Positions 1 to 7,602 of a stretch of 64,000 nucleotides of DNA are shown piece by piece; the first letter of the stretch is position 1; each line of letters begins with the position of its first letter. The notes beneath the pieces are model-generated. The model saw only the letters and a program-made list of their open reading frames with translations. It ran no database searches and had not been told where the DNA came from. Location: positions 202,929 to 266,928 of the forward strand of contig NZ_CABVHJ010000008.1 of NCBI RefSeq assembly GCF_902497745.1. Reading direction: 5' to 3'. The position numbers were made by a program, and so were the translations under genes. Origin of the DNA: Pseudomonas fluorescens (GTDB lineage Bacteria; Pseudomonadota; Gammaproteobacteria; Pseudomonadales; Pseudomonadaceae).

Positions 1-79
1 CGATCTTCAAGCTGTTCAAAACTGAAGTTCGGCTCGGTATTGCACGTCGGCGTACCTTGAAAGAACCCCTCGGTCAGTC

Positions 80-100
80 CCCTCTCCCTCTGGGAGAGGG
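80..100. repeat. Short intergenic hairpin repeat
   Basis: A perfect 9-bp inverted repeat (CCCTCTCCC, loop TCT, GGGAGAGGG) lies downstream of the ycaC-like gene and is followed by a GC-rich GGGTGAGGGG stretch. This type of CCCTCTCCC/GGGAGAGGG element recurs in intergenic regions of Pseudomonas genomes. It may help 3' end formation, but it has no clear T run. Bases 1-133 otherwise hold no gene that I can support. Confidence 0.5.
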
Positions 101-133
101 CTAGGGTGAGGGGCTGTTCAAACTCACACCGAA

Positions 134-757
134 TTACTTGGCAGTGAACTTGGTATAGCTGTTGATCAGGTTGCGATAGTTAGGCAGACGCTCCGACAGC
201 AGATGCGCCAGACCTTCCATGTCATTGCGCCAGTCGCCCTGCAGCTCGCACGCCACCGAGAACCAGTTCAGCAGGTGGGCACCCGCCGCCGACATCCGCG
301 CCCACGCCGCCTGCTGCACGGTGGTGTTGAAGGTGCCGGACGAGTCGGTCACCACAAAGACTTCGTAACCTTCAGCAATGGCCGACAAGGTCGGGAACGC
401 TACGCAAACGTCAGTCACCACACCCGCAATGATCAGTTGCTTGCGCCCGGTAGCCTTGATTGCTTTAACGAAATCTTCGTTATCCCAGGCATTGATCTGC
501 CCCGGGCGCTGAATGAACGGCGCATCCGGAAACTGCTCGCGCAATTCAGGCACGATCGGGCCGTTGGGACCTGCGTCAAAACTGGTAGTCAGAATGGTCG
601 GCAGTTTGAAGAACTTGGCGATGTCGCCCAGCGCCAGCACGTTGTTCTTGAATTCGTTCGGGGTGAAATCCTGTACCAGCGAGATCAGACCGGTCTGGTG
701 ATCGACCAGCAGTACGACCGCATCATCTTTGTTCAGACGTGTGTAAGGAACGCTCAT
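134..757 (-). CDS. ycaC: YcaC-like isochorismatase-family hydrolase
   Basis: This 207-aa cysteine hydrolase of the isochorismatase fold is probably cytosolic. It closely resembles E. coli YcaC as I remember that sequence. Asp19 (in LLVDHQ) and Cys118 (in VVTDVCVAF) sit at the catalytic Asp and Cys positions, with Arg84 in the RPGQINAWDNEDF segment near the third position. The physiological substrate of YcaC is not established. The ATG has a good ribosome site (CAGGAG, 7 nt upstream). It is the last gene of a co-directional set (DoxX, ABM, amidohydrolase, this gene) and lies 70 nt after the amidohydrolase stop. That gap holds a GC-rich inverted repeat at about 793-820 (AGCGCCG/CGGCGCT). Confidence 0.9.
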   Translation of the reverse strand: MSVPYTRLNKDDAVVLLVDHQTGLISLVQDFTPNEFKNNVLALGDIAKFFKLPTILTTSFDAGPNGPIVPELREQFPDAPFIQRPGQINAWDNEDFVKAIKATGRKQLIIAGVVTDVCVAFPTLSAIAEGYEVFVVTDSSGTFNTTVQQAAWARMSAAGAHLLNWFSVACELQGDWRNDMEGLAHLLSERLPNYRNLINSYTKFTAK

Positions 758-827
758 GGGAAAACTCCTGATGGACGGATGGATGAAGCGTTGAGCGCCG
801 ACCGGATGGCCGGCGCTTCAGGGGAAA

Positions 828-2666
828 TCAGAAGGCGAAGCAGGAGCAGCCGAACGCGCCCCAGAAACCGGCGAAGTCGCTGACCGGCGCGTTCGACATC
901 CGCGCCTTTTCATGGCTGTGGGTGTGCACCGCGCACGGGCCGCTGCATTGGTGCACCTGCGCCTGCAACGGCGAATTCGGCCGCCAGTGGCCCGGGACCT
1001 TCACCACCGGCGACCAGTCCGGCAGCACTGGAATCGAACGCGGGCCGAGGTCTTCGAAGTCGCCGGCGGCGTAGACAATCTTGCCGCCGACCACGGTCAT
1101 TACCGATTCGATCCACTTGATCGCTTCTTCTTCGACATGGAAGAAGTCCGCGCTCAGCGCCGCGAGATCCGCCAGTTGCCCGACCTTGATCTGGCCCTTC
1201 TTGCCCTGCTCCGAAGAGAACCAGGCACTGCCGTGGGTGAACAGTTCCAGCGCAGTGGTGCGCGGCAAACCTTCTTCGTACAAGGCCAGACCACCGACGG
1301 TGCGGCCGCTGACCATCCAGTACAGCGAAGTCCACGGGTTGTAGCTGGAAACGCGCGTGGCATCGGTGCCGGCGCCGACCGGTACGCCTTCGGCGAGCAT
1401 GCGTTTGATCGGTGGCGTCGCTTCGGCGGCTTGTTTGCCGTAACGATCGACAAAGTACTCGCCCTGGAACGCCATGCGATCCTGAATCGCGATGCCGCCG
1501 CCCAGCGCTTTCACCCGCTCGATGTTTTGCGGGGTGATGGTTTCGGCGTGGTCGAAAAACCAAGGCAAACCGTTGAACGGAATGTCACGGTTAACCTTCT
1601 CGAACACGTCGAGCATGCGGCTGATGGATTCGTTGTAAGTCGCGTGCAAACGGAACGGCCAGCGCTGTTCCACCAAGTGGCGCACCACCGGCTCCAGCTC
1701 TTCTTCCATGGTCTGCGGCAGATCGGGGCGCGGTTCGAGGAAGTCTTCGAAGTCCGCTGCCGAGAACACCAGCATCTCGCCGGCGCCGTTATGACGCAGG
1801 AAGTCATCGCCCTGATGCAACTTGACGCTGCCGGTCCAGTTCTGGAAATCGCTCAGCTCTTCTTTCGGCTTCTGGGTGAACAGGTTGTAGGCGATGCGCA
1901 CGGTCAACTGGTCGTCTTTGGCCAGTTGTTCGATCACCTGATAATCGTCCGGGTAGTTCTGGAAACCGCCGCCGGCATCGATCGCACTGGTCAGGCCGAG
2001 GCGATTGAGTTCGCGCATGAACTGGCGGGTCGAGTTGACCTGATATTCCAACGGCAGCTTCGGCCCCTTGGCCAGCGTCGAGTAGAGAATCATCGCGTTA
2101 GGCCGCGCAACGAGCATGCCGGTCGGGTTGCCATTGCTGTCGCGGACGATCTCGCCACCCGGCGGGTTCGGCGTGTCGCGGGTGTAACCGGCGACGCGCA
2201 AAGCGGCGCGGTTGAGCAAGGCGCGGTCATACAGGTGCAGGATGAACACCGGGGTGTCCGGCGCGGCCTGATTGATTTCTTCGAGGGTCGGCATGCGTTT
2301 TTCGGCGAACTGGAATTCGTTCCAGCCACCGACCACGCGCACCCATTGCGGGGTCGGCGTACGGTCAGCCTGATCCTTGAGCATGCGCAGCGCATCGGCC
2401 AGAGACGGCACGCCTTCCCAGCGCAGTTCGAGGTTGTAGTTCAAACCGCCACGGATCAGGTGCAAGTGCGAGTCGTTGAGACCGGGAATGACGCAGCGGC
2501 CGTGCATGTCGACCACTTGCGTGTTCGGCCCGCGCAGGGCCATGGCCTGGTTGTCGTTACCGACGACGACGAAGCGGCCGTCGGTGATGGCCACGGCACT
2601 GGCCAGCGGTTTGGTGCGGTCTACGGTATGAAACTGGCCATTGAATAAAATCAGATCAGCGCTCAT
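828..2666 (-). CDS. YtcJ-like metal-dependent amidohydrolase
   Basis: This 612-aa protein is an amidohydrolase-superfamily TIM-barrel enzyme of the YtcJ/exoenzyme-regulatory type. The N terminus has the composite beta-sandwich (ADLILFNG, then DGRFVVVG). The metal-binding HxH motif is in GLNDSHLHL at about residue 65, with later His residues in the barrel (FRLHATYNES, FFDHAET) and the Asp motif GAGTDATR. The protein ends in an unusual tail of about 45 residues beyond the final beta-sandwich, rich in Cys and His (QCSGPCAVHTHSHE, GAFGCSCFAF). The substrate cannot be predicted; family members hydrolyse amides, imines or formyl groups. It sits between the ABM and ycaC-like genes, suggesting a small-molecule degradation operon. 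Confidence 0.88.
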   Translation of the reverse strand: MSADLILFNGQFHTVDRTKPLASAVAITDGRFVVVGNDNQAMALRGPNTQVVDMHGRCVIPGLNDSHLHLIRGGLNYNLELRWEGVPSLADALRMLKDQADRTPTPQWVRVVGGWNEFQFAEKRMPTLEEINQAAPDTPVFILHLYDRALLNRAALRVAGYTRDTPNPPGGEIVRDSNGNPTGMLVARPNAMILYSTLAKGPKLPLEYQVNSTRQFMRELNRLGLTSAIDAGGGFQNYPDDYQVIEQLAKDDQLTVRIAYNLFTQKPKEELSDFQNWTGSVKLHQGDDFLRHNGAGEMLVFSAADFEDFLEPRPDLPQTMEEELEPVVRHLVEQRWPFRLHATYNESISRMLDVFEKVNRDIPFNGLPWFFDHAETITPQNIERVKALGGGIAIQDRMAFQGEYFVDRYGKQAAEATPPIKRMLAEGVPVGAGTDATRVSSYNPWTSLYWMVSGRTVGGLALYEEGLPRTTALELFTHGSAWFSSEQGKKGQIKVGQLADLAALSADFFHVEEEAIKWIESVMTVVGGKIVYAAGDFEDLGPRSIPVLPDWSPVVKVPGHWRPNSPLQAQVHQCSGPCAVHTHSHEKARMSNAPVSDFAGFWGAFGCSCFAF

Positions 2667-2709
2667 CGCAGTTCCTCAAGCAAAGTGAAAAGGAGCAAAC
2701 CCCGCGCGC

Positions 2710-3336
2710 TCAGCGTGGCGAGGTTTCTTGGGAATCGAGGTGTTCATGGGCCTGGCTGGCTTCGAGCCACGGCGTAAACAAACGGGTGACCGGTGGCATC
2801 ACCACGTACACCACCGACAGGACGATGGTCAGGGTGATCAGGAACGTGGCGACCACGTAGTTGGAAAGAATCGGATGCAGCGCCAGCAGCGGCCCCCAGA
2901 TCAGCGGCACGAGCAAGGTGTGCGGCAGAATCACCAGCAGCGAGACGACGGCCTGCTTCCAGCGTGGCGGCGGCGAAGCGGCATCGGCCAGTGGCGAGAA
3001 CCAGAATTCATTGATCGGCGCGACTTCGGTCTGATCGCCATCAGCCAGCATTGGCGCGGCTTCGGCGACCAGCGCCTGACGCTGCGGCGACTCCAGCCAG
3101 CCTTGCATCGCTTCGGTGGAGCTGAAGCGCAGCACGCAGGTATAGAAATCGAGACGGCCGCGCTTGCCGCGCACCACGTCCACCCCCAGATGACCTTCAC
3201 GCTGCCCCGCCACGCGGACGATATTGCGCAGCCAGGCCTCATACGCTGACTCGAAACCGGCCTTGACCCGGTGTTTGATGATCAATGTGACCGTCTCATC
3301 GGCCCCCGGTGACTGTGGATTGAAGACTTCAGGCAT
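2710..3336 (-). CDS. ABM-domain protein with C-terminal membrane anchor
   Basis: The 208-aa protein has an N-terminal antibiotic-biosynthesis-monooxygenase (ABM, dimeric ferredoxin-like) domain at about residues 12-110. Recognisable segments are VTLIIKHRVKAGFESAYEAWL and the paired strand DFYTCVLRFSS. Two to three hydrophobic helices follow (about 127-190, VSLLVILPHTLLVPLIW and VATFLITLTIVLSVVYVV). The layout matches ABM proteins fused to a short membrane region, which keeps the domain at the inner membrane. The start codon overlaps the end of the DoxX gene by 8 nt, so the two are probably translationally coupled. The exact reaction is unknown; ABM domains often act on quinone-like or heme-like substrates. 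Confidence 0.8.
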   Translation of the reverse strand: MPEVFNPQSPGADETVTLIIKHRVKAGFESAYEAWLRNIVRVAGQREGHLGVDVVRGKRGRLDFYTCVLRFSSTEAMQGWLESPQRQALVAEAAPMLADGDQTEVAPINEFWFSPLADAASPPPRWKQAVVSLLVILPHTLLVPLIWGPLLALHPILSNYVVATFLITLTIVLSVVYVVMPPVTRLFTPWLEASQAHEHLDSQETSPR

Positions 3337-3742
3337 AACGCAACACTCCGGGCAAACGAACAGAAATCGCCAGCCGTCCCGGCCCGGCGATCAACACAGT
3401 GGTAAACACGATCAACAGCAACCAGCCGAACTGCCCTTCGGCCACACTCCATTGCGGATGCACGACCAGCAGCGCCACCAGCAGCACAAAGAGAATAGGC
3501 AAGCACGCCAATCGCGCCAGCACCCCGGCGACGATCAGTAGTGGGCAGAGGACTTCGGCGAAGATCGCCAGGATCAGGGTGAGTTGAGAACCGAGGTGGA
3601 ACGGGTCTTCGATCAGTTGCAACTGCGCGGTGAAGTCGAGCAGCTTGGGCAAGCCGTGGACCCACAGCAAAAACAACCCGCCGCTGACCCGCAGGAACAG
3701 CAAACCGATATCGCGTGCCTGTTCATCTGTTGAGGCATTCAT
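3329..3742 (-). CDS. DoxX-family membrane protein
   Basis: This 137-aa integral membrane protein has four predicted hydrophobic helices. The family signature is visible early: LLFLRVSGGLFLLWVHGLPKL, then a second helix SQLTLILAIFAEVLCPLLIV. DoxX/SURF4-like proteins are small inner-membrane proteins linked to redox or thiol metabolism, but their biochemistry is poorly defined. It is the first gene of the minus-strand operon that continues with the ABM, amidohydrolase and ycaC-like genes. The DoxX plus ABM pairing suggests oxidation of a small lipophilic compound; that is inference. Confidence 0.85.
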   Translation of the reverse strand: MNASTDEQARDIGLLFLRVSGGLFLLWVHGLPKLLDFTAQLQLIEDPFHLGSQLTLILAIFAEVLCPLLIVAGVLARLACLPILFVLLVALLVVHPQWSVAEGQFGWLLLIVFTTVLIAGPGRLAISVRLPGVLRYA

Positions 3743-3856
3743 GACCCGACCCTTGAAATGTCATTGGCTGGAATCATGCCAATGATGGTCGGGAAGAAAT
3801 TGGATGGGTGTGCTCAGTTCCACGGCGTGCCAGGATTTTTGAAACACCGCAGAACA

Positions 3857-3948
3857 CTGTGGGAGCGAGCCTGCTCGCGAAGGCGTCGGGTCAGTCAACA
3901 AATGTTTTGAATGACACACCGCTTTCGCGAGCAGGCTCGCTCCCACAG
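3857..3948. repeat. REPIN (paired REP sequences), copy 1
   Basis: The ends form a perfect 25-bp inverted repeat that begins CTGTGGGAGCGAGCCTGCTC, and it encloses about 42 bp of spacer. This is the classic Pseudomonas REPIN layout of two REPs in opposite orientation. A second copy at 4709-4799 has a nearly identical spacer (only a few differences), so the two are recently related. This copy lies just downstream of the DUF6124 stop codon. Confidence 0.9.
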
Positions 3949-3958
3949 GGGGGGGGGC

Positions 3959-4318
3959 TTAGGCCGGTGCTTCGAGGTTATCCAGCACCCGGTTCACTGC
4001 CAGCTCACCGAGCATGATCAACTGCGCAATCCCCAATAACGCCCGGCGCTGCGGCGCGGGCAACAGGTTGGCGACGTCCTGGGCGATGGTCTTGGCCGAG
4101 GCGAGTGTTTCGCTGGCATCGGTCAGCAGTTCTTCATTTTTGGTGTCGGCAGTTACCGCGTACATACCACGGGTTCTGCGTGGCGGTGGCGTGGAGCCGG
4201 GTGGAAGGAGGTAATGGTCGAGCGCGCGGTCGGCGACTTCGTGGAGTTTTCGGGAGTCGATGGATTCGTAGGACGATGTGGGGTCGATGTCTGGCGGGTT
4301 GGATGTGACTTTGAACAT
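3959..4318 (-). CDS. DUF6124-type Pseudomonas protein
   Basis: I chose the ATG at 4318 (MFKVTSNPPD) because it has an AAGGAGA ribosome site 6 nt upstream and because the MFKVTxNPP start is typical of this Pseudomonas-restricted family. The product is 119 aa. The first half is polar and proline-rich (LPPGSTPPPRRTR). The second half is helical (ASETLASAKTIAQDVANLL, then GIAQLIMLGELAVNRVLDNL). No function is known for the family. The gene has a long structured leader with its own promoter and is bracketed by two REPINs, so it looks like a self-contained transcription unit. Confidence 0.8.
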   Translation of the reverse strand: MFKVTSNPPDIDPTSSYESIDSRKLHEVADRALDHYLLPPGSTPPPRRTRGMYAVTADTKNEELLTDASETLASAKTIAQDVANLLPAPQRRALLGIAQLIMLGELAVNRVLDNLEAPA

Positions 4319-4320
4319 GG

Positions 4321-4554
4321 TGAATCTCCTTTTTAGAACCGGGATCATCACGTCCTGTCGCTAAACAGGATGGGTGGCGACCGTATGCAGGTTAGCGAAC
4401 CGGTAAAAAGGCAACCCGGTAGACCCGAAGGTCTCCCGCATACAGCCGCCATAGCGAAGTGCAGACGATAGCCTGCAACGAAGCATGGGGCGCTGATGCA
4501 CTTTTTTTGGTCCGAGTCGCTAAACCCGATCGCTGAGTTTTCAGCGACCACCAA
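4321..4554 (-). promoter_or_regulatory. Structured leader RNA of the DUF6124 gene
   Basis: About 230 nt separate the predicted promoter from the DUF6124 start, and the interval carries several hairpins. One is a 7-bp stem, TCGCTGA/TCAGCGA with a 4-nt loop (4530-4547). Another is a UUCG tetraloop hairpin AGACC-TTCG-GGTCT (4421-4434). A third is CCTGT/ACAGG (4354-4369). The 9-mer TTTAGCGAC occurs twice (4357-4365 and 4516-4524, minus strand), once inside a hairpin. The ORFs that can be drawn across this stretch have no convincing start and look incidental. It may be a cis-regulatory leader or a small RNA; no known riboswitch is recognised. Confidence 0.45.
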
Positions 4555-4583
4555 ACGATAGAGACCCGACCAAAAGCGCACAA
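4555..4583 (-). promoter_or_regulatory. Candidate sigma-70 promoter for the DUF6124 unit
   Basis: On the minus strand, TTGTGC (4583-4578) and TATCGT (4560-4555) are separated by exactly 17 nt. The same TTGTGn-N17-TATCnT arrangement, within a conserved block of about 80 bp, occurs upstream of the gene at 13954-14418. That conservation is the main support. Upstream of the -35 both copies share CAGAATC.nCCGG and GCCTACA-type sequence, possibly an operator. Confidence 0.5.
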
Positions 4584-4708
4584 GCCGGCGGATTCTGGCG
4601 TAGCTGTAGGCAAAGGCGCAAGGTTGCGTAGCCTGAAAGAGTGTCTGTGGGTGTTGCTTAAACGGCGATGTTTAAACCACCAACAACTCAGGGATCACGC
4701 CGTCCCAA

Positions 4709-4799
4709 TGTGGGAGCGAGCTTGCTCGCGAAGGCGTCGGGTCAGTTGATAAATGCTTTGAATGACACACCGCTTTCGCGAGCAGGCTCGCTCCCACAG
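4709..4799. repeat. REPIN, copy 2
   Basis: The terminal inverted repeats are TGTGGGAGCGAGCTTGCTCG and its near-exact complement. The spacer is almost the same as in the copy at 3857-3948 (shared GGCGTCGGGTCAG and TTTGAATGACACACCG). It lies between the LysR gene and the DUF6124 promoter block. Confidence 0.9.
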
Positions 4800-4834
4800 G
4801 GGATTGGTGTTGTTTGTGAGATTGGCACAGGGAT

Positions 4835-5764
4835 TTAAACCGCTGGAATATCCAGCGGCGCCGCCATGAACTGGCTGATCCGCGCTCTGAGCCATTTTTC
4901 CGCCGGGTCGTTGTCATGCACCCCGCTCCAGGCCATCGACAATTGCGCTGCATCGATCGGGAACGGTGGATCTTCGGCGCGCAACGCACACCCTTCAACC
5001 AGCGCGCAGGCCGCGTAATCCGGCACGGTGGCGATCATCTCGGTGCCGGCGAGCAACGCGCGCAAACCGCTGAACTGCGGCACGCCCAACACCACGCGGC
5101 GCGTACGGCCGACCTTGGCCAGGTCCATGTCGATATTGCCACTCAGGTCGCCCGAAAACGACACCATCGCATGCGGGCGCTCGCAGTATTCATCCAGCGT
5201 CAGCGGCCCCGGACGGTCGTCGCCGCGCAGAACCTTGCAGGGAATGTCGCGCAGTTTTTTGCGCTTGGCGTTGGCCGGCAATTCAGTGGTGTAACTGACG
5301 CCGACGGAGATTTCCCCCGATGCCAACAGCGCCGGCATCAGCAGATAATTGGCGCGGCGCACGACCACGACAATCCCCGGCGCCTCTTGCTGAAGCTGGC
5401 GCAGCAGCGGTGGAAACAGGCCGAATTCGGCGTCATCCGACAGGCCGATGCGAAACACATCGCAACTGCTCGCCGGTTCGAACTCCTTGGCTCGGCTCAC
5501 CGCACCAGAGATGACGTCCATCGCCGGCTGCAACTCCTTGAGAATCGCCAGCGCCCGCGCGGTCGGCTCCATGCCACGCCCGTTGCGCAACAACAGCGGA
5601 TCATCGAACAGATCGCGCAACCGGCCCAACGCAGCGCTGACGGCCGGTTGCCCCATGAACAGTTTTTCGGCGACGCGGGTCAGGTTCTTTTCGAACATCA
5701 GCGCTTCGAAAATCACCAGCAGGTTCATGTCGACGCGACGCAGATCGTTACGGTTCATAGGCAT
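4835..5764 (-). CDS. LysR-family transcriptional regulator
   Basis: This 309-aa LysR-type regulator has a winged-helix DNA-binding domain at residues 8-68 (RRVDMNLLVIFEALM, KNLTRVAEKLFMGQPAVSAAL, FDDPLLLRNGRGMEPTARA). A periplasmic-binding-protein-like effector domain follows from about residue 95 to the end. The D-M-N-L start of helix 1 is typical of the NodD/PcpR-like subgroup. The start at 5764 follows AAGGA at 6 nt. It lies 48 nt downstream of, and reads with, the metallo-beta-lactamase-fold gene, which it may control. The effector is not predictable. Confidence 0.9.
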   Translation of the reverse strand: MPMNRNDLRRVDMNLLVIFEALMFEKNLTRVAEKLFMGQPAVSAALGRLRDLFDDPLLLRNGRGMEPTARALAILKELQPAMDVISGAVSRAKEFEPASSCDVFRIGLSDDAEFGLFPPLLRQLQQEAPGIVVVVRRANYLLMPALLASGEISVGVSYTTELPANAKRKKLRDIPCKVLRGDDRPGPLTLDEYCERPHAMVSFSGDLSGNIDMDLAKVGRTRRVVLGVPQFSGLRALLAGTEMIATVPDYAACALVEGCALRAEDPPFPIDAAQLSMAWSGVHDNDPAEKWLRARISQFMAAPLDIPAV

Positions 5765-5812
5765 GTTTTCCTTTTCGGTGTCAGCTGCTTTTGCGGGTGG
5801 GCGCCGCGCACT

Positions 5813-6796
5813 TTACTCGATTAACGGCACTTTGGCGGCGCGCTTATACGGACCGTATTCCACGGGCACCCACTGAAAGTGCTTGCCTTGCGCGGTGATG
5901 TGACCGATGCCCGGGAACGGCAGGTGCGCCGCCGTCACCCACGTCTTGCTCGCCACCGCCGCGCTGAAGACTGCCTGACGCGCGTTGATCGCTTGCGCAC
6001 TGTTGACATCAAAGCCGATGGACACTTCTGGATGCTCAAACTGCACAGCCAGGTTATGCACCAGATCCCCCATGAAAACGATGCTCTGATTCTGCGAGGT
6101 GAAACGGTAGGTGGTGCTGCCCGGCGTATGGCCGGCTTCGAGTGTCGCTTCGACTAATCCCGGCAACGGTGACTGGCCAGCGGCAAAAGTCTTGAAGCGC
6201 CCGGCGGCGACGTAGGCCGCGGTGGAGTCCTGGGCGATCTTGAAAAACTCTTTGGCGCCGGTCGGAGCTTTGGCCAGCGCGGCCGGATCGAGCCAGTAAT
6301 CCGCTTCAGCCTTGGCCGCGTACACCGTGGCATTCGTGAACAACGCTTGTTTCTGTGCATCGACCAGACCACAGACATGATCGAGATGCAGGTGCGTCAG
6401 CAAGATCGTATCGACCTGCTCTGGCTGGTAGCCGGCAGCCCGCATATTCGCCAGAAGCTGTCCGGAGGTGGCGCCAATGCATTGCCCGGCGCCGCTATCG
6501 ACCAGAATCAGTTGCTTGCCGGTATTGACCAAGAAAGCATTGAACGCCGTCTGAACCCCCGGAGTTTCAATCGAACGGCGTGCCAGCAATGCGCGAATCT
6601 GCGCCTGACTCATGCCCTGCAACAGCTTCGGCGACAGGTCGTTGTACCCATCGAACAATGCGGTGACCTCGTAATCGCCCAAGGCCAGGCGGAAATAGCC
6701 CGGCGCCTGAGTGCCCTGCTGGGGTGCCTGTGCCATGGCGCTGGAAGTGACCAGCGCGAACGTCAGCGCCGCCGCTGCGTTGAAAATGCCTTTCAT
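5813..6796 (-). CDS. Exported metallo-beta-lactamase-fold hydrolase
   Basis: The 327-aa protein starts with a clear signal peptide (MKGIFNAAAALTFALV, cleavage near SSAMA-QAPQQ), so it should act in the periplasm. The zinc-binding HxHxDH motif is LTHLHLDHVCG at about residues 133-143, followed by GHTPGSTTY and a late His (VTAAHLPFPGIGH). This matches MBL-fold lactonase/alkylsulfatase-like hydrolases. The substrate is unknown. It has a strong ribosome site (AAGGGG, 7 nt) and is divergent from an AraC gene across about 220 bp, where the control region should be. Confidence 0.88.
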   Translation of the reverse strand: MKGIFNAAAALTFALVTSSAMAQAPQQGTQAPGYFRLALGDYEVTALFDGYNDLSPKLLQGMSQAQIRALLARRSIETPGVQTAFNAFLVNTGKQLILVDSGAGQCIGATSGQLLANMRAAGYQPEQVDTILLTHLHLDHVCGLVDAQKQALFTNATVYAAKAEADYWLDPAALAKAPTGAKEFFKIAQDSTAAYVAAGRFKTFAAGQSPLPGLVEATLEAGHTPGSTTYRFTSQNQSIVFMGDLVHNLAVQFEHPEVSIGFDVNSAQAINARQAVFSAAVASKTWVTAAHLPFPGIGHITAQGKHFQWVPVEYGPYKRAAKVPLIE

Positions 6797-7015
6797 CTGA
6801 TTCCCCTTGGACCTGCCGATTGCGGCGCCCCCATCGGCTCGCCACGCTTGCTGTCATCGTGCCGCAAACCGTGGGGCGCAGACTTGCAGAGATGTGCTGA
6901 GTTCAGATCAATGCGCGGGAATTAACAACGATTAACTCGTCAGCCTCCCGCTATCGCCCAACAATGAAACTCTCTGCGCAGCGTTGTTTTTTTGACCTGA
7001 GGGGATGCGCCGACC

Positions 7016-7477
7016 GTGCATTCCCCATCGACACGGACATTGGCCATGGCTCATTTACAGCACAGCGTCGCCCTCGCCCCTGCCAACGAACCACGCAAGA
7101 CCGGGATCGGCGGGCTCAGTCCGCAGCGCGAACGGCAGGTCAAACAACTGATCCTCGAACGCCTGGGCGAAAGCCTGGAAGTGACCGAACTGGCTCGCGC
7201 CTGCTCGCTGTCGCGCAGTCACTTTTCCCGCGCCTTCAAATGCAGCACCGGGTTGTCGCCGCAGGACTGGATTCGCACCCAGCGCCTCGCGCGGGCCAAG
7301 CTGTTGATCCAGCACACCGACCTGAGCCTGACGCAAATCAGCCTGGAATGCGGGTTCTGCGATCAGGCGCATTTCTGCCACATGTTCACCCGCAGCGAAG
7401 GCATCAATCCGTTTGCCTGGCGCTGCCAGATCATGCGTGAACCCAAAGCTAACCGTGCACAGCCTGCCGTGTTTTGA
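7016..7477 (+). CDS. AraC-family regulator, DNA-binding domain only
   Basis: This short (153-aa) AraC-type regulator has almost nothing besides the double helix-turn-helix. The first HTH is around LEVTELARACSLSRSHFSRAF and the second around LTQISLECGFCDQAHFCHMF. It lacks an effector domain, as in MarA/SoxS-like or other stand-alone activators. The start is ambiguous: GTG at 7016 follows a distant GAGGGG, and ATG at 7046 has a weaker site. It diverges from the exported MBL-fold gene, a likely target. Confidence 0.85.
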   Translation: MHSPSTRTLAMAHLQHSVALAPANEPRKTGIGGLSPQRERQVKQLILERLGESLEVTELARACSLSRSHFSRAFKCSTGLSPQDWIRTQRLARAKLLIQHTDLSLTQISLECGFCDQAHFCHMFTRSEGINPFAWRCQIMREPKANRAQPAVF

Positions 7478-7602
7478 TCGCGGCCCCCGTTGCACTGACG
7501 CTCAAACCTGAGGATTATGCCGGGACACCCCGGAATAGAAGGCCCGCGCACACGCTCGGCACTATTCCGCACTGTCCATCGTCGCACCGCAGGAGTGAGC
7601 TG

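Noticed and set aside
912..2648. A 578-codon plus-strand open frame
   Set aside because: It is antisense to the amidohydrolase; long mirror frames are normal at this GC content and the protein is low-complexity His/Arg/Gln-rich without any domain.
4348..4613. Two overlapping open frames in the DUF6124 leader
   Set aside because: No ribosome site, strong RNA hairpins in the same interval, and composition that does not look like protein; better explained as leader RNA.
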